Shown here piece by piece: positions 6,327-17,382 of a stretch of 34,754 nucleotides of DNA; position 1 is the first letter of the stretch, and every line of letters begins with the position of its first letter. Position numbers and translations under genes: made by a program. The notes beneath the pieces were generated by a model. The model had not been told where the DNA came from. It did not search any database and saw nothing but the letters and a program-made list of their open reading frames with translations. The stretch covers positions 1 through 34,754 of the forward strand of contig JAAXQG010000107.1 of the NCBI GenBank assembly GCA_012974445.1, given 5' to 3'. Source of the DNA: Desulfuromonadales bacterium (GTDB lineage: Bacteria > Desulfobacterota > Desulfuromonadia > Desulfuromonadales > JAAXQG01).

Positions 6327-8807
6327 ATGGTAACTCTGACTATAGATGGCAAAGAGGTTTCGGTCCGCCCTAACGCGACCATTTTTGAGGCTGCAAAGGA
6401 AGCTGGCGTACACATTCCTGTGCTGTGCTATGCCAAGAAGCTTCTGCCCTACGGTGCCTGCCGCATCTGTCTTGTGGAAGTGGAGCAGATGAAGGGACGC
6501 CTGATTCCTTCCTGTACGACTCCCGTGACCGCTGGGATGGTGGTTAACACGATTTCCGACGAGATTCGCAAGGTCAGAAAAACCGTCCTCGAATTCCTGC
6601 TGGTTAACCATGTGGTGGAATGTCCCGTGTGCGACAAGGCTGGCGAGTGCGACCTGCAGGACCTCACCTACGAATACGAGGTGACGACCAACCGTTTCAA
6701 AGGCGCTCCCTTCGCCCATGAGACCGATGAGGTCAACCCGCTGATCGAGCGCAACATGAACCGCTGTGTTCTGTGCGGAAAATGTGTCCGGGTCTGCGAC
6801 GAAATCGTGGGTTACGGCTCATATTCCTTCATCGAGCGGGGCTTCGACACCAAGATCGCCACGGCCTTTGACCGGGGCCTGAACTGTGAATTCTGCGGTC
6901 AGTGCGTTTCCATGTGTCCCGTGGGGGCCATTCTCCCTCGTCCTTTCAAGTTCAAGGCCCGCCCCTGGCAGGTCAAGGAAGTGGACAGCGTCTGCGGATA
7001 TTGCGGCAACGGCTGTACAGTGACCCTCGGTGTGCTCAAGGACAAGGTGGAAACCGTCCGTTTCAATGACAAAACGGGCGTGAACGACGGCAACCTCTGC
7101 GTTCGTGGTCGCTTCGGAACCTCTTTTGTGAACAGCGATGCCCGCCTGAGCTCTCCACTGGTGCGCAAAGATGGCGTCCTGGTTGAGACCGACTGGGACG
7201 AGGCGCTGGACGTTGTCGCCAAGGGGCTGCGTAAGGCGCAGCAAGCCAAGGGTGTTGGAATTCTCGCGGGTGCTCGTCTGACCAACGAAGAATTCTATCT
7301 GCTCAAGAATCTCTCCGGCGCCCTGGGTACCGGCAATCTCGATCACTCCGGTGGTCAGTGCTACAAGGGCGTTACCGAGGGACTCGATTCCGTGCTCGGG
7401 CTTCGGGCTTCTACCTCGACCTTCCCTCAAGTAGAGCAGAGTGATTTCATCCTCTCCGTCAAGGCCGATTTCTACGAAACCCACCCCGTCTTCGGCATGG
7501 TGGTGAATCAGGCGGTACGACGTAATAATGCTCAGCTTGTGGTCCTTGGCGACAAAAAGGCCAAGTTCAGCAAGCTTCCAGGGGCCAGAACGCTCCTTTC
7601 GCGTCCGGGTCTTGAGACCAATCTGCTAAACGCCCTGTGTTTCGTGCTTCTGGATGAAGATCTGGCCCGGACTGAGGGAATTGATAATCTCGAAGCCTTC
7701 AAGGCCGCCCTGGCCTCGAGCACACCCGAAGCCGTAGCCGCACTGGCTGGCGTGGATGCTCAGCAGATCCGCATCAGCGCCCGTGAACTGGCCGCCGCAA
7801 AGAACGCCGCCATTCTGGTTCCCTACGGCATGCCTTATCTGGCTGCTGCTTCTGAACTCGGTACCGCAGCGGCCAATCTGGCTCTGTTGGCGGGAGTGGT
7901 CGGGACCGAAGGTGCCGGACTCTATGTCTGCGGCGAAAAGGCCAACAGCCAGGGGGCCATCGATATGGGGATTCTCCCTGCGGCTGGCGCCCTTGGTGCT
8001 CCCCAGATGCTCGATGCCTTGAGCCAGGGGAACCTTTCGGCTCTGTTGATTGCCGGAGAGGACGTTCTTTCCAGCTATCCCGACCGTGAAACGGTTGAAA
8101 AGGCTCTTAAGTCCACTGGATTTCTGGTTGTTCAGGACATTTTCCTCAGTGATACCGCTAAGTGTGCTGATGTTGTGCTGCCTGCGGCAAGTTTCGCCGA
8201 GAAGGATGGTACCTTTACCAACGCCGAGCGCCGCATTCAGCGCGTTCGTCGTGCGGTTCCCTCGCCGGGAGCAGCCAAAACCGATTTCGAGATTCTTTGC
8301 GCTCTCTGCGAGCGTCTGGGGCGTCCTGTTGAGCAGGCTTCTGACGCGGCAGTTTTCGCCGAAATCGTTCGTTCTATCAAGGGTTACGAGGGAATTGCCC
8401 TGGATCAGATCGGTGCCCAGGGCGTTGTCTGGGGGGGCGAGAATCTCATGCCCCTGAAGAAAAACCTGGTTTCGGTAGAGGGTGCGCAGCCTCTGAGCGC
8501 AGCTCTGAGCCTTATTACTGGAAGCACTCTGCATCACAGCGGAACTCTCTCGACTCATGCCAAGGGGCCTCTTTCGGTGTGCCCTGAGCCCTTTGTAGAG
8601 ATCTCCCGCCAGGATGCCGCTGAGCTTGGAGTGGCCGAAGCTGACCTTGTCAGTGTTCAGGCCGAGGGCGTCAAGCTCAGCCTCAAGGCCAAGGTGGATA
8701 TCCGCCTGCCTAAGGGGGTTGTCTTTATCCCCTATCATTTCTCCCAGCTGCAGCTTAATCGCCTCTACAAGGGGCAGGCAGCAGTTGCTGTCGAGATAGT
8801 AAAATAA
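6327..8807 (+). CDS. nuoG: NADH-quinone oxidoreductase subunit G
   Basis: 826 residues; the large iron-sulfur subunit of the NADH arm. Cluster ligands in order: 2Fe-2S N1b Cys34, Cys45, Cys48 and Cys63; N5 with His95, Cys99, Cys102 and Cys108 (the HxxxCxxCxxxxxC pattern); N6-type 2x[4Fe-4S] domain Cys147/150/153/157 and Cys187/190/193/197; then the N7-type site Cys223, Cys226, Cys230 and Cys258 at the start of the molybdopterin-oxidoreductase-like region. The double-ferredoxin insertion and the retained N7 ligands place it with hydrogenase-like and bacterial NuoG. The remaining 550 residues are a degenerate molybdopterin-binding fold (VDIRLPKGVVFIPYH near the end). AGGA sits 6 bases before the ATG. 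It is followed immediately by the TPR gene. Confidence 0.96.
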   Translation: MVTLTIDGKEVSVRPNATIFEAAKEAGVHIPVLCYAKKLLPYGACRICLVEVEQMKGRLIPSCTTPVTAGMVVNTISDEIRKVRKTVLEFLLVNHVVECPVCDKAGECDLQDLTYEYEVTTNRFKGAPFAHETDEVNPLIERNMNRCVLCGKCVRVCDEIVGYGSYSFIERGFDTKIATAFDRGLNCEFCGQCVSMCPVGAILPRPFKFKARPWQVKEVDSVCGYCGNGCTVTLGVLKDKVETVRFNDKTGVNDGNLCVRGRFGTSFVNSDARLSSPLVRKDGVLVETDWDEALDVVAKGLRKAQQAKGVGILAGARLTNEEFYLLKNLSGALGTGNLDHSGGQCYKGVTEGLDSVLGLRASTSTFPQVEQSDFILSVKADFYETHPVFGMVVNQAVRRNNAQLVVLGDKKAKFSKLPGARTLLSRPGLETNLLNALCFVLLDEDLARTEGIDNLEAFKAALASSTPEAVAALAGVDAQQIRISARELAAAKNAAILVPYGMPYLAAASELGTAAANLALLAGVVGTEGAGLYVCGEKANSQGAIDMGILPAAGALGAPQMLDALSQGNLSALLIAGEDVLSSYPDRETVEKALKSTGFLVVQDIFLSDTAKCADVVLPAASFAEKDGTFTNAERRIQRVRRAVPSPGAAKTDFEILCALCERLGRPVEQASDAAVFAEIVRSIKGYEGIALDQIGAQGVVWGGENLMPLKKNLVSVEGAQPLSAALSLITGSTLHHSGTLSTHAKGPLSVCPEPFVEISRQDAAELGVAEADLVSVQAEGVKLSLKAKVDIRLPKGVVFIPYHFSQLQLNRLYKGQAAVAVEIVK

Positions 8808-8827
8808 CCAGCTTGCGAGGAGGCTCC

Positions 8828-9790
8828 ATGGATTGTCCTAGTTGTAATATCCAGGTTTCGCCTAAGGCCAGGTTCTGCGATCAGTGCGGCCTGCACCTCG
8901 AAAAAAATACCGAATTTGTCCATCTCAAAGCGGTGGAAGCATACCACCGGGGAATGATTGATGAGGCAATTCATAGCTGGGACAAAATTCTGGATGAAAA
9001 TCCGGGTTTCAGCAAAGGGCATTACTACCGAGGGCTGGCTCTTTATGATCGGGGGGATCTTCAGGAAGCCATCGACTGCCTGAAAAAGGCTCTCGAAGGA
9101 ACCAGCGAGCCTTTTCGGATTTACTTTAAGCTGGGAATGGCCCAGTACGGTCTTGGCGATCTGGCTGCCAGTATAGACAGTTACAAAGAGGCCCTCAAGT
9201 TTAACGTAAAAAGTGCTGAAACCTTCTATCGTCTTGGGTTGTCCTATCTTCGAAACACCGACCTGAATGAAGCACAGCAGTCTCTTGAGAAGGCCATTGC
9301 GATCAACCCCAAGTACACCCGGGCCCTATATATTATAGGGATGGTTTTTTCTCAAAAAGGGGATCTGGACCAGTCCATTGAGCAGTTCCGGAGGGTTGTG
9401 CTGATGAGCCCTTCTTATACGGCGGCTTACTTCGATCTGGGAATGGCGTTGTACAAAAAGGGCGAACTCGAAGAAGCTCTCAAGGAGTTTGATCGGGCCA
9501 TCGAAACCAACGAGAGGTTTGCTCCTTCATACTTCATGAAAGCGGAGTCGCTGCGCAGGCTGGGAAAACCAGCAGAGGCGGTGGGTTCCTACCAGAAGGT
9601 ACTGGAACTCAACCCCTCGGATGTTGATGCGTTGATTCATCTGGCTGAATGCTACGTTCAGACCGATCTGCTCGATGGGGCCCGCGATGCATTGAACAAG
9701 GCACTGGCATTTAATCCGGATAATCGCGAAGCCGCCTACCTGTTGAAACATCTGGGGGAAATATCGACCCCCCATAAGCCTGGTTACTAA
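8828..9790 (+). CDS. Zinc-ribbon plus tetratricopeptide-repeat protein inside the nuo operon
   Basis: 320 residues, soluble, with no signal peptide or membrane segment. The N-terminus is a zinc ribbon with Cys3, Cys6, Cys17 and Cys20 (CPSC...CDQC). From about residue 35 to 310 there are roughly eight 34-residue TPR units with the usual W/L-G-Y-A-F-A-P pattern (for example YRGLALYDRGDLQEAIDCL, LGMALYKKGELEEALKEF). The ATG at 8828 has GAGGAGG 5 bases upstream; an upstream in-frame TTG is not needed. It lies 20 bases after nuoG and 40 before nuoH, on the same strand, so it is almost certainly co-transcribed. TPR proteins scaffold protein-protein contacts. A role in assembling or regulating complex I is inference from position only. 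It is not one of the 14 standard subunits. Confidence 0.9.
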   Translation: MDCPSCNIQVSPKARFCDQCGLHLEKNTEFVHLKAVEAYHRGMIDEAIHSWDKILDENPGFSKGHYYRGLALYDRGDLQEAIDCLKKALEGTSEPFRIYFKLGMAQYGLGDLAASIDSYKEALKFNVKSAETFYRLGLSYLRNTDLNEAQQSLEKAIAINPKYTRALYIIGMVFSQKGDLDQSIEQFRRVVLMSPSYTAAYFDLGMALYKKGELEEALKEFDRAIETNERFAPSYFMKAESLRRLGKPAEAVGSYQKVLELNPSDVDALIHLAECYVQTDLLDGARDALNKALAFNPDNREAAYLLKHLGEISTPHKPGY

Positions 9791-9830
9791 AGGTTTTTAG
9801 ACCTAAGGAATAAAAGGAAGAGGATCACTC

Positions 9831-10847
9831 ATGACTCCAGAAATTGTAACACTTGCCAACAACCCGGCTCTCTATCTGGTCTCCATGTTCGCCAAGATCT
9901 TTGGCGTTTTTGCTGTGGTGATGGGTATGGTCGCCTATGCGACCTGGGTTGAGCGTAAGGTCATCGGCCGTATGCAGACTCGTCTTGGACCCACCATGAC
10001 CGGCCCTGCTGGGCTGCTTCAGCCTATCGCCGACGGCCTCAAACTTTTCTTCAAAGAAGATATTATCCCGACCAAGGCTCACAAGGTCGCCTTCCTCCTG
10101 GCGCCCATGATGATTCTGGTACCTGCTCTGATCACCTTCGCCGTTGTCCCCTTCGGTGGGGATATCCGGGTCGGGGATTATCTTGTCCCCCTGCAGATTA
10201 CCGATCTGAATGTGGGCGTTCTCTACATCTTTGCCATGAGCGGCCTGGGTGTATACGGCATCGTTCTGGCGGGATGGAGCTCTAACAGCAAATATTCCCT
10301 GCTGGGAGGGATTCGCTCCTCAGCTCAGATGATCTCTTATGAGCTGGCCATGGGATTGTCTCTTGTCTCCATCTTTATGCTTTCCGAGACCCTGAGCCTT
10401 CGGGGACTGGTCGAGGCCCAGAGCGGGTACGGTTGGTATGCCTTCAAGCAGCCTCTGGCCTTTGTCCTCTTTTTTGTCGCCATGATGGCGGAAGTTAACC
10501 GGACTCCTTTTGACCTTCCGGAAGCTGAAACCGAGCTGGTCTCCGGATTCTGCACCGAGTACAGTTCCATGAAGTATGCGCTCTTCTTCATGGCCGAGTA
10601 CGCCAACATGATCACCATGTCTGGCATTACCGCTACGCTGTTTCTCGGTGGGGCGGATGGGCCCTTCCCGGGTGTCATCAATTTCCTGATCAAGGTCTTT
10701 GCCTGTATGTTCTTCATGATCTGGGTCCGGGCAACCTTCCCCCGGCTTCGTTATGACCAGCTGATGAACCTTGGCTGGAAAATCATGATTCCGCTGACTT
10801 TGGTCAATATCGCTGTTACCGCCGTAGTCATAGTAGTTCTTCAGTAA
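9831..10847 (+). CDS. nuoH: NADH-quinone oxidoreductase subunit H
   Basis: 338 residues, the usual length of NuoH (ND1), the membrane subunit that forms the quinone chamber and connects the two arms. About eight transmembrane helices are visible. Signatures: VERKVIGRMQTRLGP with the following GLLQPIADGLKLFFKED loop; the charged loop AEVNRTPFDLPEAETELVSG, with its string of glutamates near residues 226-238; and the C-terminal RATFPRLRYDQLMNLGWK. AGGAAG lies a few bases before the start. It is preceded by the TPR gene and followed after 30 bases by nuoI. Confidence 0.97.
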   Translation: MTPEIVTLANNPALYLVSMFAKIFGVFAVVMGMVAYATWVERKVIGRMQTRLGPTMTGPAGLLQPIADGLKLFFKEDIIPTKAHKVAFLLAPMMILVPALITFAVVPFGGDIRVGDYLVPLQITDLNVGVLYIFAMSGLGVYGIVLAGWSSNSKYSLLGGIRSSAQMISYELAMGLSLVSIFMLSETLSLRGLVEAQSGYGWYAFKQPLAFVLFFVAMMAEVNRTPFDLPEAETELVSGFCTEYSSMKYALFFMAEYANMITMSGITATLFLGGADGPFPGVINFLIKVFACMFFMIWVRATFPRLRYDQLMNLGWKIMIPLTLVNIAVTAVVIVVLQ

Positions 10848-10877
10848 CTTCACTCTTTAAGCAAAGAGGATCGCACC

Positions 10878-11273
10878 ATGTTCAAAGAGTTCGCAAAAGG
10901 TTTGAGCATCACCTTCAAGCATTTGATGCCGGGACACAGCACGACTGTTGAATATCCCAAACAGAAGCTGGCTCCCTCTGCACGCTTTCGTGGCCTGCAT
11001 CGACTGGTGCCTGCGCATCAGCGTGAAAAATGTGTGGCCTGCTACCTCTGTCCCACCGTCTGTCCGGCAAAGTGCATCACTGTTGATGCAGCCGAAAATG
11101 AGCGGGGAGAGAAGTACCCCAGGGTCTACACGATCGACCTGCTGCGCTGCATTTTCTGCGGTTACTGTGTTGAGGCCTGCCCCGTCGAGGCTCTCGAGAT
11201 GACCGGAACCTATGAACTGGCCAACTACAAGCGGGCAGATTTTGAATTCACTAAAGAGCGTCTGCTCAAGTAA
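10878..11273 (+). CDS. nuoI: NADH-quinone oxidoreductase subunit I (8Fe ferredoxin)
   Basis: 131 residues, a compact NuoI (TYKY). It holds clusters N6a and N6b between NuoG and NuoB. Two CxxCxxCxxxCP motifs are visible: Cys52/55/58/62 (CVACYLCPTVCP) and Cys91/94/97/101 (CIFCGYCVEACP). The N-terminal amphipathic helix (FKEFAKGLSITFKHL) would lie on the membrane. Cys66 follows the first motif and is not a standard ligand. The gap to nuoJ is 23 bases, with AACGAGGAG in between. Confidence 0.96.
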   Translation: MFKEFAKGLSITFKHLMPGHSTTVEYPKQKLAPSARFRGLHRLVPAHQREKCVACYLCPTVCPAKCITVDAAENERGEKYPRVYTIDLLRCIFCGYCVEACPVEALEMTGTYELANYKRADFEFTKERLLK

Positions 11274-11296
11274 GCACAACGAGGAGCATTGATCCC

Positions 11297-11800
11297 ATGG
11301 AAGCCTTGGTCTTTTATCCGTTTGCTCTGGTTGCCGTCATCTCGGCGATTCTCGTCATATGGTGTCGTAACCCGGTCAACAGCGCCCTCAGCCTGGTGCT
11401 TACCTTTATCTGCCTTGCGGGCCTTTATGTCACTCTGAATGCTCCCTTTATGGCTGCTATTCAGATCATCGTTTACGCCGGCGCCATCATGGTTCTGATT
11501 CTATTTGTCATCATGATGCTGAACCTGAGTTCGGACGTGAAGCGCGGTATCAGGCATTCCGTGGTGACAGGCCCTGTGGCATCGGGCCTGATTCTCTTCT
11601 TTGTGCTTTATTTCGTCGGTGGCGGTGAAGCTGGACTTCACAATGGAACGTTGCTTGCCGAGATTGTGAACAAGGTCGGACATACCGAGATGATCGGTGC
11701 AGCCATCTTTACCCAGTTCCTGTTCCCCTTCGAGATTGCGTCGATTCTTCTGCTGGTGGCAATCATCGGAGCTGTCGTTCTGGCTAAAAAAGATGTGTAA
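11297..11800 (+). CDS. nuoJ: NADH-quinone oxidoreductase subunit J
   Basis: 167 residues; NuoJ (ND6), a five-helix membrane subunit near the quinone end of the pump arm. The third helix carries the family signature AIQIIVYAGAIMVLILFVIMM, including the glycine/alanine-rich pi-bulge region. The preceding NPVNSALSLVLTF is also typical. It is followed after 30 bases by nuoK, with TTGGAGAGAC as ribosome site. Confidence 0.95.
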   Translation: MEALVFYPFALVAVISAILVIWCRNPVNSALSLVLTFICLAGLYVTLNAPFMAAIQIIVYAGAIMVLILFVIMMLNLSSDVKRGIRHSVVTGPVASGLILFFVLYFVGGGEAGLHNGTLLAEIVNKVGHTEMIGAAIFTQFLFPFEIASILLLVAIIGAVVLAKKDV

Positions 11801-11830
11801 TCGCAGCCTTAGGATTGGAGAGACAAACAG

Positions 11831-12133
11831 ATGATTACCCTGAACCACTATCTCGTACTGAGCGCGATTCTCTTTTCCCTCGGAACTCTCGGGGTTTTGA
11901 CCCGCCGCAACGCAATCGTTATTTTCATGTCTGTCGAGTTGATGCTCAATGCCGTGAATCTGACCTTTATTTCCTTCTCCTCTTATCTGGGGAATCTCGA
12001 TGGGCAGGTTTTTGTGTTCTTCGTCATGGCTGTAGCGGCTGCTGAGGCTGCCGTGGGGCTGGCGCTGATGATCGCTTTCCATCGCAATAAGGATTCCATC
12101 GACGTGGAAGAATTCAACCTGCTCAAGTGGTAA
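11831..12133 (+). CDS. nuoK: NADH-quinone oxidoreductase subunit K
   Basis: 100 residues, the standard length of NuoK (ND4L). Three transmembrane helices are visible. The two membrane glutamates needed for proton transfer are present: Glu36 in [10 protein letters not shown] and Glu72 in [11 protein letters not shown]. The protein ends with the typical EEFNLLKW. It is related to MrpC of Na+/H+ antiporters. Confidence 0.96.
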   Translation: MITLNHYLVLSAILFSLGTLGVLTRRNAIVIFMSVELMLNAVNLTFISFSSYLGNLDGQVFVFFVMAVAAAEAAVGLALMIAFHRNKDSIDVEEFNLLKW

Positions 12134-12180
12134 GCGGGTTCTTACGGAATACGGCCTAAATAGCAAAGAGGTGAAATAGA

Positions 12181-14121
12181 ATGTACGAAAATCTTTGGCT
12201 CATCCCGTTTTTCCCCCTTCTCGGGGCGATCATTAACGGCCTGTTCGGTAAGAAGATCCGAAACGAGAAGATTATCGGTGGCATAGGTACCGCCGCAATT
12301 TTCGCGTCCTTCGTGGTCTCCTGCACCTACTTCTTCCGTCTGCTCGACGATTCGGTCAAGACGCACCAGCAGGTGGTTTCTTCCTGGATGCAGGTGGGTA
12401 ATCTCAGTCTGGACTGGGGCTTCCTGCTTGATCCCCTCTCGGCGTTGATGATCATGGTGGTCACCGGCGTGGGAACTCTCATTCATCTTTATTCCGTTGG
12501 TTACATGCATGGTGAAGACGGTTTCTATCGTTACTTCTCCTACCTCAACCTCTTCTGTTTCTCCATGCTTATGCTGGTATTGGGCAACAATGCCATGGTT
12601 ATGTTCCTTGGCTGGGAAGGGGTGGGGCTCTGTTCCTATCTGTTGATCGGGTACTATTTCCAGAAGAAAAGCGCTGGGGACGCGGCCAAGAAGGCCTTTG
12701 TCGTCAACCGGGTTGGTGACTTCGCCTTTCTGCTCGGTATCTTCACTCTGTTCTGGGCTCTGGGCAGCGACCACGGAATCTGGACCCTTAATTTCGTCGA
12801 TATCGCCGAGCATGGTCATCTGCTGGGTACCGGTGGAATCGTTACCTTTATCACCATGTGTTTCTTCATCGGTGCCACAGGCAAGTCGGCACAGATTCCC
12901 CTGTTTACCTGGCTGCCCGACGCCATGGAGGGCCCGACCCCGGTTTCGGCCCTGATCCATGCGGCCACCATGGTTACAGCCGGTATCTACATGATCGGAC
13001 GGATGAACGGTCTCTTTGCTGCTTCCCCCGATACCATGATGGTAATCGCCATTGTCGGTGCTTTAACGGCCATCTTTGCCGCCAGCATCGGCTTGATGCA
13101 GAACGACATCAAGCGGGTTCTTGCATACTCGACCGTCTCTCAGCTTGGTTTCATGTTCCTGGCCATGGGGGTAGGTGCTTTCTACATCGGTATTTTTCAC
13201 CTCATGACTCATGCCTTCTTCAAGGCCTGTCTCTTCCTTGGCAGTGGCTCCGTCATTCATGCCATGTCGGGTGAGCAGGACATGCGTTATATGGGCGGGC
13301 TTAAGAAGCATATGCCCTATACCCATGCCACTTTCTTCATTGCCACCCTGGCCATTGCGGGCGTGCCTGGCCTGGCAGGCTTCTTTTCCAAAGACGAGGT
13401 GCTCTGGTACGCTTTTGCCTCTAATCAGGGACACTGGGCTCTCTGGCTTATGGCCAGCATTGCAGCCGTTATGACTGCCTTCTACATGTTCCGTCTGCTC
13501 TTTCTTACCTTCTATGGCAAGGAGCGCATTACCGAACACGCTCGCAAGCACCTCCATGAGTCTCCCCTGATCATCACCTTGCCGCTGATGGTGCTTGCGC
13601 TGCTGTCGCTGATCGGTGGTTATGTCGGCGTGCCTAAGATCCTGGGTGGAGGGATGAACATCAAATACTACCTCGAGCCCGTTTTTGGAGATTCCGTCGC
13701 ACGATATGGTATCGCTAAGCTTCAGTATGGATACAGCGCAGCCTACGTGCTCATGGGTCTTTCTATTGTCCTGGCCTTTGCCGGTATTGGACTCGCCTAT
13801 TACTTCTATATTAAAAACCCCGCTCTGCCAGGACAGCTGGCCGATCGCTTCAAGGGGACCTACAGAGTCATTCTGAACAAGTGGTATGTAGATGAGCTGT
13901 ACGATGCATTATTCGTAAACCCCTGCAAGCGTCTGGGAACCTTCCTCTGGAAAAGTTTCGATGTACTGATTGTCGACGGGATTGTCAATGGTGTGGCCAA
14001 GCTGACTCGTGGAATCTCCCTCGCCATGCGGTACAGCCAAACCGGATATGTTCATAACTACGCCCTCACCATGGTGATCGGTGTGGTTCTGGCGCTGGCG
14101 TTGTATGTCTTTCGTCATTAA
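12181..14121 (+). CDS. nuoL: NADH-quinone oxidoreductase subunit L (antiporter-like)
   Basis: 646 residues; NuoL (ND5), the most distal antiporter-like proton channel. Key residues visible: Glu146 in LGWEGVGLCSYLLIG, Lys235 in GKSAQIPLFTWLPDAMEGPTPVSALIH, Lys311 in NDIKRVLAYST, and Lys404 in FSKDEVL. The C-terminus has the long lateral amphipathic helix (NKWYVDELYDALFVNP onward) and a final anchoring helix after about residue 625, both diagnostic of NuoL versus NuoM and NuoN. GAGGTGAA sits just before the ATG. Confidence 0.97.
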   Translation: MYENLWLIPFFPLLGAIINGLFGKKIRNEKIIGGIGTAAIFASFVVSCTYFFRLLDDSVKTHQQVVSSWMQVGNLSLDWGFLLDPLSALMIMVVTGVGTLIHLYSVGYMHGEDGFYRYFSYLNLFCFSMLMLVLGNNAMVMFLGWEGVGLCSYLLIGYYFQKKSAGDAAKKAFVVNRVGDFAFLLGIFTLFWALGSDHGIWTLNFVDIAEHGHLLGTGGIVTFITMCFFIGATGKSAQIPLFTWLPDAMEGPTPVSALIHAATMVTAGIYMIGRMNGLFAASPDTMMVIAIVGALTAIFAASIGLMQNDIKRVLAYSTVSQLGFMFLAMGVGAFYIGIFHLMTHAFFKACLFLGSGSVIHAMSGEQDMRYMGGLKKHMPYTHATFFIATLAIAGVPGLAGFFSKDEVLWYAFASNQGHWALWLMASIAAVMTAFYMFRLLFLTFYGKERITEHARKHLHESPLIITLPLMVLALLSLIGGYVGVPKILGGGMNIKYYLEPVFGDSVARYGIAKLQYGYSAAYVLMGLSIVLAFAGIGLAYYFYIKNPALPGQLADRFKGTYRVILNKWYVDELYDALFVNPCKRLGTFLWKSFDVLIVDGIVNGVAKLTRGISLAMRYSQTGYVHNYALTMVIGVVLALALYVFRH

Positions 14122-14165
14122 TTCTTCTCCAGTGGTTGCGATAGAGATTTTAGGAGCGAAGATCC

Positions 14166-15746
<1,581 letters not shown>

Positions 15747-15772
15747 TACGCAGCTTCCCAAGGAGCCTTTCG

Positions 15773-17287
15773 ATGGAAAATCTGGTTCAATTTGTCTCCA
15801 AGAACCTCGAACAGGGTGCAGAGCCATTTAAAGGCATTGCCGATGCCGGCCAGGCAACAGTCAACTTCTCTGCGATCATGCCCTCGATGGTGCTGACCTG
15901 TTTTGGTCTGCTCTTGCTGATGGTCGTTGCCTTCTCTCCCAAGGGAAAGTCGGGCCCTGTAGCAGGTTTGAGTCTTTTCGCGCTGGCGGTAACGGGTGCT
16001 TTGTCCATTGCCGGCTGGAACTCGACGGAAATCGGTTTTGTCGGCACCGTTGCTCTCGACAATTTCGCCACCTTCTTTAGTCTTATTTTCCTGCTCGCGG
16101 CGGGATTGACCATCCTCATGTCCGGTGATTACCTCAAGCGTGAGGGATGCACCATCACCGAATACTATCCCATCATCATCTTTGTCACCGCCGGTGCCAT
16201 GTGGATGGCTTCGGGAACCGAGCTGATCACCATCTTCCTCGGCTTAGAGGTCCTTTCCATCGGGCTCTATATCCTGGCAGGGATCTTCCGTAATAATCTC
16301 AAGTCCAACGAGGCGGGGCTGAAGTATTTCCTTCTCGGCGCCTTCTCCACAGGATTTCTGCTCTACGGCATCGCCCTGACCTACGGTGCGACCGGTACGA
16401 CCAGACTGGCCGGAATCGCCTCGTACATCAGCGCCAATGGTGATGTTACCAGTTCACCTCTGCTGCTGGCCGGTATGGTGCTCATGGCCGTCGGCTTCCT
16501 GTTCAAGGTGGGTGCTGCCCCCTTCCACATGTGGACTCCCGATGTTTATCAGGGCGCCCCGACCCCCATCACTGCGTTCATGAGTGCTGGACCCAAGGCC
16601 GCTGCTCTAGCTGCTTTTATCCGGGTCTTCATGCTGGGTCTGGAAGGAATGAAGGTTGACTGGAGCATGTTGTTCTGGATCGTTGCTGTGCTGACCATGA
16701 TCGTCGGTAACTTCATGGCGATTCAGCAGACAAATCTCAAGCGCATGCTGGCCTACTCCTCCATCGCTCATGCCGGGTACGCTCTGGTGGGCCTGGTGGC
16801 CGCCAACGCCATCGGCATGTCGGGCATCCTGTTCTACATGCTGGTCTACACCTTCATGAACATCGGAGCCTTCGGCGTCCTGGTGCTGATCGGCAAGAAG
16901 GGCGAAGAAAACCTCACCCTGGATGGAGTTGCCGGAATGGGGTACAAGAGCCCCGTGCTGGCTGTCGTGTTCAGCATCTTCCTTTTCGCTTTGATGGGGA
17001 TTCCTCCCACGGCAGGTTTCACAGGCAAGTTCTACATTTTTGCCGGCGCCGTCGAGTCGGGGTATATCTGGCTTGCGATCATCGGGGTGCTTAACTCGGC
17101 CGTTTCCCTCTACTACTACCTGCGGGTCATGGTGAGCATGTATTTCCGCCCCGGCACCGAGGACTTCAGCTGGATCAAGCCCGGAGCGGCCATTACCGTC
17201 TCTCTGGTGATCGCCCTGGCCGGTGTCCTCTATCTGGGGATTCTGCCTGGCGCCGTCATGGAAATGGCCAAACTCGCAGCCTTTTAA
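15773..17287 (+). CDS. nuoN: NADH-quinone oxidoreductase subunit N (antiporter-like)
   Basis: 504 residues; NuoN (ND2), the proximal antiporter-like subunit and last gene of the operon. Glu159 in LGLEVLSIGLYILAG and Lys245 in GFLFKVGAAPFHMWTPDVYQGAPTP are the expected channel residues, and NLKRMLAYSSIAHAGYAL is the second lysine helix. The N-terminus is about 30 residues longer than the first helix needs and is partly hydrophilic (FVSKNLEQGAEPFKG). AAGGAG precedes the start. The stop is 20 bases before the stem of a strong terminator, which closes the nuo operon. Confidence 0.97.
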   Translation: MENLVQFVSKNLEQGAEPFKGIADAGQATVNFSAIMPSMVLTCFGLLLLMVVAFSPKGKSGPVAGLSLFALAVTGALSIAGWNSTEIGFVGTVALDNFATFFSLIFLLAAGLTILMSGDYLKREGCTITEYYPIIIFVTAGAMWMASGTELITIFLGLEVLSIGLYILAGIFRNNLKSNEAGLKYFLLGAFSTGFLLYGIALTYGATGTTRLAGIASYISANGDVTSSPLLLAGMVLMAVGFLFKVGAAPFHMWTPDVYQGAPTPITAFMSAGPKAAALAAFIRVFMLGLEGMKVDWSMLFWIVAVLTMIVGNFMAIQQTNLKRMLAYSSIAHAGYALVGLVAANAIGMSGILFYMLVYTFMNIGAFGVLVLIGKKGEENLTLDGVAGMGYKSPVLAVVFSIFLFALMGIPPTAGFTGKFYIFAGAVESGYIWLAIIGVLNSAVSLYYYLRVMVSMYFRPGTEDFSWIKPGAAITVSLVIALAGVLYLGILPGAVMEMAKLAAF

Positions 17288-17307
17288 AACCTGATTGCTG
17301 TTTTAAG

Positions 17308-17343
17308 AAAAAAGCCCTTCGGTATCCTCCGAAGGGCTTTTTT
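17308..17343 (+). terminator. Intrinsic terminator of the nuo operon
   Basis: AAAAAAGCCCTTCGG (17308-17322) and CCGAAGGGCTTTTTT (17329-17343) are perfect complements, giving a 15-base-pair stem with a 6-base loop and a T-run. It lies 20 bases after the nuoN stop. Confidence 0.95.
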
Positions 17344-17382
17344 CATTTATGCTCTAAAAAATTCTTCAGGAAGGTGTAAGGC

